Shown piece after piece: positions 21,827 to 31,094 of a DNA stretch of 64,000 nucleotides. Each line of letters starts with the position of its first letter. Position 1 is the stretch's first letter. The position numbers were made by a program, and so were the translations under genes. This DNA is from Cognatilysobacter terrigena (lineage in GTDB: Bacteria; Pseudomonadota; Gammaproteobacteria; Xanthomonadales; Xanthomonadaceae), in contig NZ_SELT01000001.1 of assembly GCF_004361065.1 (NCBI RefSeq), forward strand, positions 278,939 to 342,938. Direction: 5' to 3'. Under the pieces are notes generated by a model. The model worked only from the letters and a program-made list of their open reading frames with translations, was not told where the DNA came from and ran no database searches.

Positions 21827-23590
21827 TCAGCGCGGCGCGGTGTCGACGCGCAGCACGGGGTAGAGGCCGTAGCGGTCGTCCCAGGCGCTGTGGCGGCGGT
21901 AGAAGAACTCGAGGCGCCTGTCGGGGCTCTTGGCGAAGTCCGGATCGTCCTTCACCCGCTTCTCGAACTCGGCGCGGAGCGCGGGATTGGCGGCCAGCAT
22001 CTTCTCCGCCTCTTCCTCGGCGACGTAGTCCTCCATGTATTCCTTACGCTCGAACGCCGCGTTCGTGCGGCCCCAGGCCGCGATCGCGTCGGGCGCCGTC
22101 GGCTCGAGCAGACCCATGATGAGGCGCGCCTTGGGCTGCGCGATCGGCACGAACAGCGTGCCGGCAACCAGCGACCGCGTCTCGGGCGCCCACTTGCCCT
22201 GCGCGTCGAGGCGCTGGTGGCCTTCGAACGAGTCCGACGAGAACTTGATCGTGTCCGCGCGCCAAGCCTGCGCGGCGAGGTTCGACAGCGGCGCGTCGAT
22301 GCGCTCGTAACGGATCGCATGCGCGTCGAGCGTCGGCTTCACCATGTCGACCCAGGCCGCCGGCACGACATAACCCGCGCGCGGGGCGTCGGCGCTGATG
22401 CGCGGGACCACGACGTCGTGCAGCGGGATACGCCAGACCTGCGGCCTGGTCTCGTCGTAGCGCGTCATCAGCGCGCCCGAGATCGGCGACATCGTCCGCG
22501 TGTACGCGTAACCCTTGAAGTCGATCGTGCGCGACGCGTCGGTCGCCTTGTAGTCGAGCGGCACCGCCGTGCCGCCGAGCTTGGTCGCGCGTTCGTCCGC
22601 CTCGCGCTCCATGCGCTGCCACGCCGCGCCGTTCGCCGCGACCTGCTGCAGCACCGCGACGATCGCGTCGTGCGTCGTATTGACGCGGTACTTGTACGGC
22701 CGCCACGAATGCGTCTCGACCAGCATCGCCATGCGGTTGCGCAGCTGCATGTAGCCGAGCGAGAACCGCGGCGTCGACACGCCGTCCTCGAAGCCGGACA
22801 TCGGGTCGTCGCCCTTCACGAACGAGGGATAGAACGGCAGCGGCATGCCGCCGCGCTTGGCGATGTAGTCCATCGTGCCCTGGCGCAGTGCGCGGCCGGC
22901 GAGGCGCAGCTTCTCGTCGCCGGAGTTCACCGGTTCCACCTGCACGGCGAGGTCGTGCTGGAACTTCGCGCCGTCGGTGACGTGCAGGTCGACGTAGGCG
23001 ACCGGGTCCCAGCGCTCGATCAGCGCCAGCATCGCGCGCATCTCCGGCGCGTCGGCCTTCATGTAGTCGCGGTTGAGGTTGAGGTTCTGCGCGGTCGCGC
23101 GCCAGCCCATTTCCTCGGGGCCGCGCTGGTTCGGGCGGTTCCAGGCCCTGAAGCGCTCATGGCCGTCGACGTTGAACACGGGCACGAAGACGAACACCTG
23201 GCGGTCGAGCGCGCCCTTGGCCAGCTTGCCGTCCAGCAGCTCGCGCAGAGCGAGGAAGCCCGCGTCCTTGCCGTCGATTTCCCCGGCGTGGATGCCGCCT
23301 TGCATAAGCGTGACCGGCAGGTTCTTCGCACGCGCGGCCTCGGGCGTCAGCGCGCCGGACGTGGACGCGATCAGCACCTTCATCGATCGGCCTTCCGGCG
23401 TGGTGCCGAAGGTCTCGCAGCGCACGACGTTGGGGTACTTCGCCGCGAACGCGTCGCAGAGCGCGATGACCTCGTCGTAGCGGCCCGTGCGGACGAAGTC
23501 GCTGCGCTCGGCGACGGTAGTGAGCGCGTCCTGCGCGAAGGCGGGGAGTGCGACGGCGAGCAGGGCGGCAAGAAGCGGCGTGCGATTCAT
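21827..23590 (-). CDS. Exported M14-family metallocarboxypeptidase
   Basis: A 587-residue protein with a signal peptide (MNRTPLLAALLAVALPAFAQ). The M14 zinc ligands are His101 and Glu104 (GGIHAGEIDGKD) and His203 (YVDLHVTDG); Glu292 (MLVETHSWRP) fits the catalytic glutamate. The catalytic domain spans about 40-300 and a less conserved region follows to the C terminus. Probably a periplasmic or secreted peptidase; specificity is not readable. ATG 23590 was chosen over an upstream in-frame codon because it starts the signal peptide. Confidence 0.88.
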   Translation of the reverse strand: MNRTPLLAALLAVALPAFAQDALTTVAERSDFVRTGRYDEVIALCDAFAAKYPNVVRCETFGTTPEGRSMKVLIASTSGALTPEAARAKNLPVTLMQGGIHAGEIDGKDAGFLALRELLDGKLAKGALDRQVFVFVPVFNVDGHERFRAWNRPNQRGPEEMGWRATAQNLNLNRDYMKADAPEMRAMLALIERWDPVAYVDLHVTDGAKFQHDLAVQVEPVNSGDEKLRLAGRALRQGTMDYIAKRGGMPLPFYPSFVKGDDPMSGFEDGVSTPRFSLGYMQLRNRMAMLVETHSWRPYKYRVNTTHDAIVAVLQQVAANGAAWQRMEREADERATKLGGTAVPLDYKATDASRTIDFKGYAYTRTMSPISGALMTRYDETRPQVWRIPLHDVVVPRISADAPRAGYVVPAAWVDMVKPTLDAHAIRYERIDAPLSNLAAQAWRADTIKFSSDSFEGHQRLDAQGKWAPETRSLVAGTLFVPIAQPKARLIMGLLEPTAPDAIAAWGRTNAAFERKEYMEDYVAEEEAEKMLAANPALRAEFEKRVKDDPDFAKSPDRRLEFFYRRHSAWDDRYGLYPVLRVDTAPR

Positions 23591-23671
23591 CGGCGGCGGG
23601 GTCGGGAGGGGACGCCGCATGGTAGCCGTCCGCCCGTGCGATCATGCCGGGCCGTTCCGCAGGAGACCCCG

Positions 23672-24304
23672 ATGCGCAGCCTGTACTACGCGCCCGGTGC
23701 CGCGAGCTTCGTCGTCCACTGGCTGCTCATCGAGCTCGGGCTCGACCACGAGCTGCGCAAGGTCGACACCGCGGCGGGCGAGCAGAAGAGCCCCGAATAC
23801 CTCGCGATCAATCCGAATGGTGTCGTGCCCACCTACGTGGACGAAGGCCGGACGATGTTCGAGGCCGCGGCCATCGCGATGACGCTGGGCGACCGCCACA
23901 GCGCGGGTCGTCTCGCCCCGACGTTCGATGCCCCGGAACGCGCGAACTACAACCAGTGGATGTTCCACCTCGCGAACGCGGTGCAGCCGCTGTTCCGCAT
24001 CTGGTGGTATCCGCACGAGCCGGCGGGCGAGGGCAATGCCGAGGTCGTGCGCCAGCACGTCATCCCGCGCATCGAAGCGGCGTGGCAGCGCCTGGACGAC
24101 CACCTCGCCAAGAACGGCCCGTACCTGCTCGGCGGACAGCCCAGCGTCGCCGACTTCTACCTGACGATGCTGATGCGCTGGTCGCGCGGCATGCCCAAGC
24201 CGGGCGACCGCTGGCCGCATCTCGGCGCGCTCGCCGCGAAGATGAAGGCGCGCCCCTCGTTCGCGACGCTGTACGAGCGCGAAGGCCTCACCGAATGGGC
24301 CTGA
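23672..24304 (+). CDS. Glutathione S-transferase family protein
   Basis: A 210-residue GST. The thioredoxin-like N domain contains LYYAPGAASFVVHWLLIELGL, NPNGVVPTYVDEG and MFEAAAIAMTLGDRH (the usual E-S glutathione site is E-A here). The helical C domain contains YLLGGQPSVADFYL, the N-capping-box region. It may conjugate or reduce glutathione adducts; substrate unknown. ATG 23672 follows AGGAGA at 23661-23666. The M14 peptidase is divergent. Confidence 0.9.
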   Translation: MRSLYYAPGAASFVVHWLLIELGLDHELRKVDTAAGEQKSPEYLAINPNGVVPTYVDEGRTMFEAAAIAMTLGDRHSAGRLAPTFDAPERANYNQWMFHLANAVQPLFRIWWYPHEPAGEGNAEVVRQHVIPRIEAAWQRLDDHLAKNGPYLLGGQPSVADFYLTMLMRWSRGMPKPGDRWPHLGALAAKMKARPSFATLYEREGLTEWA

Positions 24305-24326
24305 CGCCCGCACCTGCGACGACCGA

Positions 24327-24923
24327 ATGCTGACTCTTCTCATCATCGCCGTGACCGCGATCGTCTCGTGGCTCGCGTTCCAGAAACCGCGCCTCGCCGA
24401 ACGGCTGATCCTCTATCCCCCGGCGGTGAAGCGCGGGCAGGTCGAACGGTTGCTCACGCATGGCTTCATCCATGCCGACCTGTCGCACCTGTTCTTCAAC
24501 ATGCTGACGCTGTTCTTCTTCGGTCGCCTGACCGAGCGCGTCGTCGAGGGACTGGCCGGGCCGATCACGTTCATCTTCTTCTACATCTCGGCGATCATCG
24601 TCGCGATCCTGCCGAGCTACCTGCGCCACCGCGACGACAGCCGCTACCGCAGCCTCGGTGCGTCGGGCGCCGTCGCCGCCATGCTGTTCGCCGCGATCCT
24701 GATCGATCCGTGGATGATGATCTTCATCCCGAGTCCCGTGCCCGGCATCCTCTATGGGATCGGCTACGTGGCGTGGTCGTGGTGGGCCGATCGCAACAGC
24801 ATGGACGGCGTCAATCACAACGCGCACCTGTCCGGCGCGATCTACGGCGTGCTCTTCATGCTGGTGATGAATCCTGCCGTCGGCCGGCACTTCCTCGCCG
24901 CGCTCGCATCCCCGCATTTCTGA
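24327..24923 (+). CDS. Rhomboid family intramembrane serine protease
   Basis: A 198-residue membrane protein with about six hydrophobic segments. The conserved rhomboid points are RLLTHGFIHADLSHLFFNM (loop and second helix), the catalytic Ser113 in GASGAVAAM, and His167 in NHNAHLSGAIYG. Rhomboids cleave transmembrane substrates within the bilayer. It begins 22 bases after the GST gene and may share its transcript. Confidence 0.9.
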   Translation: MLTLLIIAVTAIVSWLAFQKPRLAERLILYPPAVKRGQVERLLTHGFIHADLSHLFFNMLTLFFFGRLTERVVEGLAGPITFIFFYISAIIVAILPSYLRHRDDSRYRSLGASGAVAAMLFAAILIDPWMMIFIPSPVPGILYGIGYVAWSWWADRNSMDGVNHNAHLSGAIYGVLFMLVMNPAVGRHFLAALASPHF

Positions 24924-24927
24924 CGCT

Positions 24928-24952
24928 CACCGGCCCTGCATCGCGGCCGGTG
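24928..24952 (+). terminator. Possible terminator after the rhomboid gene
   Basis: An 8-bp stem (24928-24935 with 24945-24952, CACCGGCC and GGCCGGTG) closes a nine-base loop just after the rhomboid stop. The following bases (TCTCCTGATCGTTT) are only partly T-rich, so it may be weak. Confidence 0.5.
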
Positions 24953-24984
24953 TCTCCTGATCGTTTGACGAACGGAGCGATCCC

Positions 24985-25257
24985 ATGGACGTGCAGCACG
25001 AGCCCGAGAACGAGCGATTCATCGCCAAGGTCGATGGATACATCGCAGAGATGAGCTACCGGCGCGAGGACGGCGTCCTCGCGATCACGCACACGGGCGT
25101 GCCGTCGGAAATCGGCGGCCGGGGCATCGCCGGCGACCTCGTGCGTGCGGGCTTCGACTATGCGCGCGCCCACGGCCTGCGCGTGCGTCCGCTGTGCAGC
25201 TACGCGGCCGCATGGGCGCAGCGGCATCCGGACTACGCGGACGTCCTCGCCAGCTGA
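24985..25257 (+). CDS. Small GNAT-type acetyltransferase
   Basis: A 90-residue protein of the short GNAT group (YjdJ/'Acetyltransf_CG' type): FIAKVDGYIAEMSYRRE, ITHTGVPSEIGGRGIAGDLVRAGFDYAR and VRPLCSYAAAW. The segment IGGRGIAGDLV is the acetyl-CoA-binding loop. Acceptor unknown. Several such proteins are paralogous to metazoan NATD1. Confidence 0.85.
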   Translation: MDVQHEPENERFIAKVDGYIAEMSYRREDGVLAITHTGVPSEIGGRGIAGDLVRAGFDYARAHGLRVRPLCSYAAAWAQRHPDYADVLAS

Positions 25258-25317
25258 CGGCTGCACGACGGGCGCGGTTGTGACAGCATCCGCGCCCCAC
25301 GCCGGCCCGATCCCGCC

Positions 25318-26031
25318 ATGCGCATCAGCAAATACATCAGCGACACCGGCCTCTGCTCGCGGCGCGAAGCCGACCGCCTGATCGCGGAAGGCCGCGTCAC
25401 CGTCAACGGCCTGCGTGCGCGGGTCGGCGTGGAGATGGGCGAGGGTGACGAGGTGCGCGTCGACGGCGAGAAGCTCGCCGTGCGCAAGGCGGCGCCGAAC
25501 AAGCGTCGCCACGTCTACATCGCGTTGAACAAGCCGGTCGGCGTGACGTGCACGACCGAGAGTTCGGTGCCCGGCAACATCGTGGAGTTCGTCGGGCACG
25601 AGCAGCGCATCTTCCCGATCGGGCGCCTGGACAAGGATTCCGAAGGGCTGATCCTGCTCACCAGCAACGGCGACATCGTCAATGAGATCCTGCGCGCCGA
25701 GAACAAGCTGGAGAAGGAATATCTCGTCGCGGTGAACAATCCTGTGACCGACGAATTCCTGCGCGGCATGGCGCGCGGCGTACCGGTGCACGGGCAGATG
25801 ACGCTGCCGTGCCGCACCGGCAAGCTCGGTCGATTCGGTTTCCGCATCACGCTGGTGCAGGGCCTGAACCGCCAGATCCGCTTGATGGCCGCGCACTTCG
25901 GCTATCGGGTCAAGACGCTCGTTCGCGTGCGCATCGGCGGGGTCAAGCTGGGCCATCTGAAGATCGGTCAGTGGCGCAACCTCACCGACGCGGAACTGCA
26001 CGGGCTCGTCCCCGGCGGCACCGACTGGTAA
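25318..26031 (+). CDS. rluF: 23S rRNA pseudouridine synthase, RluF type
   Basis: A 237-residue RsuA/RluB/E/F family enzyme. The S4 domain (RISKYISDTGLCSRREADRLIAEGRVTVNG) is followed by the catalytic core with GRLDKDSEGLILLTSNGD; Asp in GRLDKDSEG is the nucleophile. RQIRLMAAHFGYRVKTLVRVRIGGVKLG is the second signature. The KDSEGLILLTSNGDIVNEILR pattern points to RluF (U2604 of 23S rRNA), though RluF-like paralogues with other sites exist. Confidence 0.85.
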   Translation: MRISKYISDTGLCSRREADRLIAEGRVTVNGLRARVGVEMGEGDEVRVDGEKLAVRKAAPNKRRHVYIALNKPVGVTCTTESSVPGNIVEFVGHEQRIFPIGRLDKDSEGLILLTSNGDIVNEILRAENKLEKEYLVAVNNPVTDEFLRGMARGVPVHGQMTLPCRTGKLGRFGFRITLVQGLNRQIRLMAAHFGYRVKTLVRVRIGGVKLGHLKIGQWRNLTDAELHGLVPGGTDW

Positions 26032-26102
26032 CGCGTCGATACGGGCATCACACGCCGCCCATTAATTTTGCGTCGACGCCCCGTTCAATCCGCCGACGCT
26101 GC

Positions 26103-26944
26103 ATGACCCCCCATTCGATGGTTCCCCGCCGCGTGCCCCGGCTGGCCGCGCCCGCGGTTGCCTGCCTGTTGCTCGCCGCCTGCCAGAAGCCCGACGCTGC
26201 CTCCCCCGCGGCCGCACGCACGGGTGCGTCCCGTCCGGCCGCCGCGAGCGAGCGCGCGGAGCTCAAGGACGTGCTCGACACCTCGGCGACGCACGTCATC
26301 GGCATCAGCTATCCGGCGGGGCTCGCGAAATACCCGCAGCTCGCGGCGCTCGCACAGCGTTTCGCGGCGCAGGCGCGTGACCAGCTGATCGAAGCCGAAC
26401 GCCAGCGGCCGCCCGACAGCGCCGCCGGGCCGTACGAGCTGTCGATGGAATTCCAGCTTCGCCACGACTCCCCGCAGCTGGTCGTGCTGGCGGTCGACGG
26501 CAGCACGTTCACCGGCGGCGCGCATTCGATGCCGATCATCCAGCGCTGGGTGTGGCTGCCGGCGCAGAATCGCCAGCTCACGGCCGCCGAACTGTTCCCG
26601 CAGGAGCAGAGCTGGACGCGCATTTCGAGCGACGTACGCGCGCAGCTCAAGGCCGAATTGCAGCAGCGACTGGAGGCCGACGACATCGCGCCGAACGAAC
26701 GCGCGCAGCTGATGAAGTCGGCGACGGCGATGATCGAAGGCGGCACCGAGCCCAAGGCCGAGGACTTCGCCGTGTTCGAACCGCTGTTCGACGACGCCGG
26801 CCACGTCAGCGCGGTCCGCTTCGTGTTCCCGCCGTACCAGGTCGGTCCGTATTCCGACGGCACGCACACCGTCGAACTGCCGGCGGCGCAGCTCGTGCAG
26901 GACGTCGCGCCGCAATACCGCGCGCTGTTCGCGACCGCCGGCTG

Positions 26945-26945
<1 letters not shown>
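26103..26945 (+). CDS. DUF3298-type lipoprotein
   Basis: A 280-residue protein with a lipoprotein signal (RLAAPAVACLLLAAC; Cys23-24 region). The mature domain has YELSMEFQLRHDSPQLVVLAVDGSTFTGGAHSMPIIQRWVW, an NRQLTAAELFPQ motif and VFPPYQVGPYSDGTHTVELP. These are the hallmarks of DUF4163/DUF3298 proteins such as RsiV C-terminal regions, related to lysozyme-binding folds. Its stop shares one base with the downstream glycosylase start, suggesting co-translation, although the functions look unrelated. Confidence 0.75.
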
Positions 26946-27652
<707 letters not shown>

Positions 27653-27727
27653 GCGGCCGTAGCCCGCGTCTCACAGGCCGAGACGGCCCGCCGACACCAT
27701 GGGCCCGTCCTTCAGGAGCCGCGGCCC

Positions 27728-28960
27728 GTGAACACGATCGACAAGCTCGCGATCCTCGCCGACGCCGCGAAGTACGACGCGTCCTGCGCGTCGAGCGGCG
27801 GCAAAGTGCGCGATTCGTCCGGCACGGGCGGGATTGGCAGCACCGGCGGCATGGGTATCTGTCACTCGTATACGCCGGACGGCCGCTGCGTATCGCTATT
27901 GAAGATCCTGCTGACGAATTTCTGCGTCTACGACTGCGCGTATTGCGTGAACCGCCGCAGCAGCAACGTGCGTCGCGCGCGGTTCTCGACCGATGAAGTC
28001 GTGCGGCTCACGCTCGACTTCTACAAGCGCAACTACATCGAAGGCCTGTTCCTCTCCAGCGGCATCATCCGTAATGCCGACTACACGATGGAGCAGCTGG
28101 TCGAAGTCGCGCGTTCGCTGCGCGAGGACCATGCGTTCGGCGGCTACATCCATCTCAAGACGATTCCCGAGGCGTCGCCCGAACTGCTCGCAGCGGCCGG
28201 CCGCCACGCCGATCGATTGAGCATCAACATCGAACTCCCGACGGAAAGCGGGCTGTCGACACTCGCGCCCGAGAAGACAGCGACGAGCATCCGCGGCGCG
28301 ATGGGCCAGTTGCGCTGGCGCATCGAGGAGTCGAAGGAGGAACGCGCGAAGGTGACGCGCGCTCCGGTGTTCGCGCCTGCGGGGCAGAGCACGCAGATGA
28401 TCGTCGGCGCCGACGGTGCGGACGATAGGAGCATCCTCGACACCAGCGCGAACCTCTACGGCAACTATCGGCTGCGGCGGGTGTACTACTCCGCGTTCAG
28501 TCCTATTCCTGATGCGTCCGTCGCGCTGCCGCTGAAGTCGCCGCCGCTCGTGCGCGAGCATCGCCTCTACCAGGCCGACTGGCTGATGCGCTTCTACGGG
28601 TTCGCTGTCGACGAGATCGCGCCACGCGATGCGGGCGCGGGGATGCTCGATCTCGACATCGATCCCAAGCTCGCGTGGGCGTTGCGTCACCCCGATAAAT
28701 TCCCCGTCGACGTGAACAGCGCGCCGAAGGATCTGCTGCTGCGCGTCCCGGGTTTTGGCACGAAGACGGTCAAGCGCGTGCTGTCGTCGCGCCGCTTTGC
28801 GCGCATGCGGCTCGACGACCTCGCGCGGCTCGGTGCCAGCCTGCGCAAGGTCATGCCGTTCGTGCAGACGCTGGATCACCACCCGCGCGGCACTCTCGAT
28901 CGGCCCGAACGCCTGCGCGCGAAGCTTGCGGCCCCGCCGGTGCAGGCGTCGCTGTTCTGA
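27728..28960 (+). CDS. Radical SAM protein of the UDG-linked DNA-repair/modification family
   Basis: A 410-residue radical SAM protein. The cluster motif is Cys66-x3-Cys70-x2-Cys73 (NFCVYDCAYC), preceded by KYDASCASSGGKVRD and GICHSYTPDGRCVSLLKIL. The C-terminal part holds a helix-hairpin-helix (PVDVNSAPKDLLLRVPGFGTKTVKRVL), a DNA-binding element. This matches the 'putative DNA modification/repair radical SAM' family (TIGR03916), which occurs beside UdgX-fusion genes. The reaction is unknown. The start is GTG 27728 after CAGGAG; the stop overlaps the next start (TGATG). Confidence 0.85.
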   Translation: MNTIDKLAILADAAKYDASCASSGGKVRDSSGTGGIGSTGGMGICHSYTPDGRCVSLLKILLTNFCVYDCAYCVNRRSSNVRRARFSTDEVVRLTLDFYKRNYIEGLFLSSGIIRNADYTMEQLVEVARSLREDHAFGGYIHLKTIPEASPELLAAAGRHADRLSINIELPTESGLSTLAPEKTATSIRGAMGQLRWRIEESKEERAKVTRAPVFAPAGQSTQMIVGADGADDRSILDTSANLYGNYRLRRVYYSAFSPIPDASVALPLKSPPLVREHRLYQADWLMRFYGFAVDEIAPRDAGAGMLDLDIDPKLAWALRHPDKFPVDVNSAPKDLLLRVPGFGTKTVKRVLSSRRFARMRLDDLARLGASLRKVMPFVQTLDHHPRGTLDRPERLRAKLAAPPVQASLF

Positions 28961-30408
28961 TGTGGCGCGCGACCGTCGAGCCGGCGTGGGAGCTGGCTGC
29001 GTGGCGTGATCAGGCGCGGATGGCGCTGCGCGCGGAGATTGCGCCGGAGGTCATCGAATGGAACGGTGACGTCGACGGATTGCTCGGTGCACGGGCGCTC
29101 GTGGATGCGGAGCCTGTGCGCGAAGCACCCGCCGTTCCGGGCGGGTTTCTTCGTCTCGCGCAGGCCGTCATCGCGCATCGTGATCCGCACCGGCATGCGC
29201 TGCTGTACCGCCTCCTGTGGCGGCTGACGCATGGCGAGCCGTCACTGCTCGAGCATGATGCGGATATCGATGTCCGCCGGGCGGCGCAGCTCGAGAAGGC
29301 GGTACATCGCGACGCGCACAAGATGAAGGCCTTCGTGCGCTTTCGCGAGGTTCCCGGCGAGGACAACGCGTTCATCGCCTGGTACGAGCCCGACCACCAT
29401 GTGGCCGACCTCGTCGCGCCGTTCTTCGCCAAGCGTTTCGCGGGCATGCGCTGGGCGATCCTGACGCCGTATCGCCGCGCGATCTGGGACGGCGAGCACC
29501 TCGAACTCGGCCCGGGCGGTGATCGCAATGAAGTGCCGCATGACGACGCCGGCGAAGCGCTGTGGCGTCGCTACTACGCGAGCATCTTCAACCCGGCACG
29601 GCTGAATCCGCGTGCGATGAAAGCCGAGATGCCGGTGCGCTTCTGGAAGCACTTGCCGGAGGCACGAGACCTTCCGCTGTTGATGCGCGATGCGACGCAA
29701 CGCGTCGATGCGATGGTCGCGCGTGCCCCCGAACCTGCGCGTCGTCGCGTGCCGGCACCGATGTTCGCAACACCGACGCCGGTCGACGATCTCGACGCGC
29801 TGAATCTCGCACTGCGCGATTGCCGCGCGTGTCCGCTGTGGCAACCGGCGACGCAGGCCGTGCCCGGCGAAGGCCCGCGCGATGCGCGCATCGTCTTCGT
29901 CGGTGAGCAGCCTGGCGACGAAGAGGATCTCTGCGGCCGTCCGTTTACCGGACCCGCCGGTCGGCTGTTCGATCGTGCGATGGCGGAGGCCGGGCTCGAC
30001 CGCAGCGCGGTCTACGTCACCAACGCCGTCAAGCATTTCAAGTTCGAGCTCCGCGGCAAACGCCGCATCCACCAGCGCGCGAATGCGGCCGAGCAGGCGG
30101 CATGTCGCGGTTGGCTGGAGCGCGAACTCGCGCTGCTGCAGCCCGAACGCGTCGTTTGCCTGGGTGCGACGGCCGCGACGGCGATGCTCGGTCGGGGATT
30201 TCCGCTGATGCGCGAACGCGGTCGCTGGCATCGCACCGCCAGCGACGTCCCGGTGATGGCGACGGTGCACCCGTCGTGGGTGCTTCGCCAACCGCCGCAC
30301 GAGCAGGAGGCCGCTTATCGCGGTCTCGTCGACGACCTGCGCCGGATCATCGAACTCGATGCCGAGTTGCCGACGCACGCAACACCGAGCGTGGCGAACC
30401 GGCACTAG
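28960..30408 (+). CDS. DUF4130 - UdgX fusion protein
   Basis: A 482-residue fusion. Residues about 1-250 match the DUF4130/TIGR03915 'probable DNA metabolism' domain (HALLYRLLWRLTHGEPSLLEHDADIDV, VHRDAHKMKAFVRFREV, WYEPDHHVADLVAPFFAKRFAGMRWAILTP). Residues about 280-465 are a UdgX glycosylase with CRAC (Cys288, Cys291), GEQPG (315-319), KHFKFELRGKRRIH (KRRIH 367-371) and HPSWVLR from 437. Translation is coupled to the radical SAM gene (TGATG), so the two should act together on DNA. Confidence 0.87.
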   Translation: MWRATVEPAWELAAWRDQARMALRAEIAPEVIEWNGDVDGLLGARALVDAEPVREAPAVPGGFLRLAQAVIAHRDPHRHALLYRLLWRLTHGEPSLLEHDADIDVRRAAQLEKAVHRDAHKMKAFVRFREVPGEDNAFIAWYEPDHHVADLVAPFFAKRFAGMRWAILTPYRRAIWDGEHLELGPGGDRNEVPHDDAGEALWRRYYASIFNPARLNPRAMKAEMPVRFWKHLPEARDLPLLMRDATQRVDAMVARAPEPARRRVPAPMFATPTPVDDLDALNLALRDCRACPLWQPATQAVPGEGPRDARIVFVGEQPGDEEDLCGRPFTGPAGRLFDRAMAEAGLDRSAVYVTNAVKHFKFELRGKRRIHQRANAAEQAACRGWLERELALLQPERVVCLGATAATAMLGRGFPLMRERGRWHRTASDVPVMATVHPSWVLRQPPHEQEAAYRGLVDDLRRIIELDAELPTHATPSVANRH

Positions 30409-30438
30409 CATCGACGTTCCATCCCGCCGGAGCCGGCC

Positions 30439-30810
30439 ATGTCGTTCAATCCCGTCAACTGGTTCGAGATCTACGTCGACGACATGGCGCGTGCGCGCCG
30501 CTTCTACGAGACCGTGTTGAAGCGAACGCTCTCTCAGCTGCCGTCGCCCGACATCGAGATGTGGGTGTTCGACGCCACGCCCGATCAACCCGGTGCCGGC
30601 GGCTCGCTGGTGCACTACGAAGGGCTGAAGGCCGGTGGCGCGTCGACCATCGTCTATTTCCGTTGCGAGGACTGCGCGGTCGAAGCGTCGCGCGTGGAAG
30701 CGGCCGGCGGTCGCATCCACAAACCGAAGATGTCGATCGGGCCGTACGGCTTCATCGCCCTGGCGGTGGATACCGAGGGCAACATGTTCGGCCTGCACTC
30801 GATGGCGTGA
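30439..30810 (+). CDS. VOC (glyoxalase/bleomycin-resistance) family protein
   Basis: A 123-residue single VOC domain: NWFEIYVDDMARARRFYETVL at the N terminus, then MWVFDATP, GGSLVHYEG, TIVYFRCEDCAVEASRVEAAGGRI, and IGPYGFIALAVDTEGNMFGLHS at the C terminus. Paired beta-alpha-beta-beta-beta units and the Glu/His metal positions of the family can be recognised in outline. Substrate unknown. SD-like CCGGAG lies about ten bases before ATG 30439. Confidence 0.85.
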   Translation: MSFNPVNWFEIYVDDMARARRFYETVLKRTLSQLPSPDIEMWVFDATPDQPGAGGSLVHYEGLKAGGASTIVYFRCEDCAVEASRVEAAGGRIHKPKMSIGPYGFIALAVDTEGNMFGLHSMA

Positions 30811-30880
30811 AGGCGCGCGTTCGGACGAACGGTCGCGGCGCCGGGTTGCCTGCGTGCCGCATCGCGGGCAGGATCGATGC

Positions 30881-30988
30881 ATGGTCTCGACGCCCGCCCT
30901 CGCTTTGAACGCCGCCCGCTCCGGGCGCGTCGACGCGCGCGTCAATAACAATCGCAATAACGCCAGCCTCCCGCGGGCCGGCGATTAG
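30881..30988 (+). CDS. Asn-rich leader peptide of the asnB attenuator (candidate)
   Basis: A 35-codon frame with ATG 30881, AGGA at 30870-30873 (seven-base spacing) and TAG at 30986-30988. Codons 22-27 (30944-30961) read Asn-Asn-Asn-Arg-Asn-Asn (AAT AAC AAT CGC AAT AAC), and codon 10 is also Asn. AAT is a rare choice in this G+C-rich sequence, so the cluster stands out. It ends 29 bases before a strong terminator hairpin and 106 bases before asnB. This is the arrangement of classical amino-acid leader peptides (trp, his, leu). Translation of the peptide is inferred. Confidence 0.75.
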   Translation: MVSTPALALNAARSGRVDARVNNNRNNASLPRAGD

Positions 30989-31017
30989 CGCGCGCAACAT
31001 CCACGCTCATCGACCAC

Positions 31018-31053
31018 GAAGCCCGCACTGAGAAGTGCGGGCTTCTTCGTTTT
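31018..31053 (+). promoter_or_regulatory. Terminator hairpin of the candidate asnB attenuator
   Basis: A perfect 12-bp stem (31018-31029 with 31034-31045) with a GAGA loop is followed by TTCGTTTT, a good intrinsic terminator. Its 5' arm contains GCCCGC (31021-31026), which can instead pair with GCGGGC at 30973-30978, inside the leader-peptide frame just after the Asn codons. That GCGGGC can in turn pair with another GCCCGC at 30914-30919, upstream of the Asn codons. These are the 1:2, 2:3 and 3:4 pairings of a ribosome-stalling attenuator. It could alternatively just end the VOC transcript. Confidence 0.7.
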
Positions 31054-31094
31054 CCACCCCGTGAAATCCCACCCCACGAACGAAGGCTCGCACC

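Noticed and set aside
21671..23671. Open plus-strand frame upstream of and in frame with the GST gene
   Set aside because: It mirrors the M14 peptidase and three-domain lipoprotein; the GST fold starts at 23672.
30811..30880. Search for a promoter of the asnB leader
   Set aside because: TTGCCT at 30846-30851 with CAGGAT at 30869-30874 is weak and overlaps the ribosome site, so no promoter was called.
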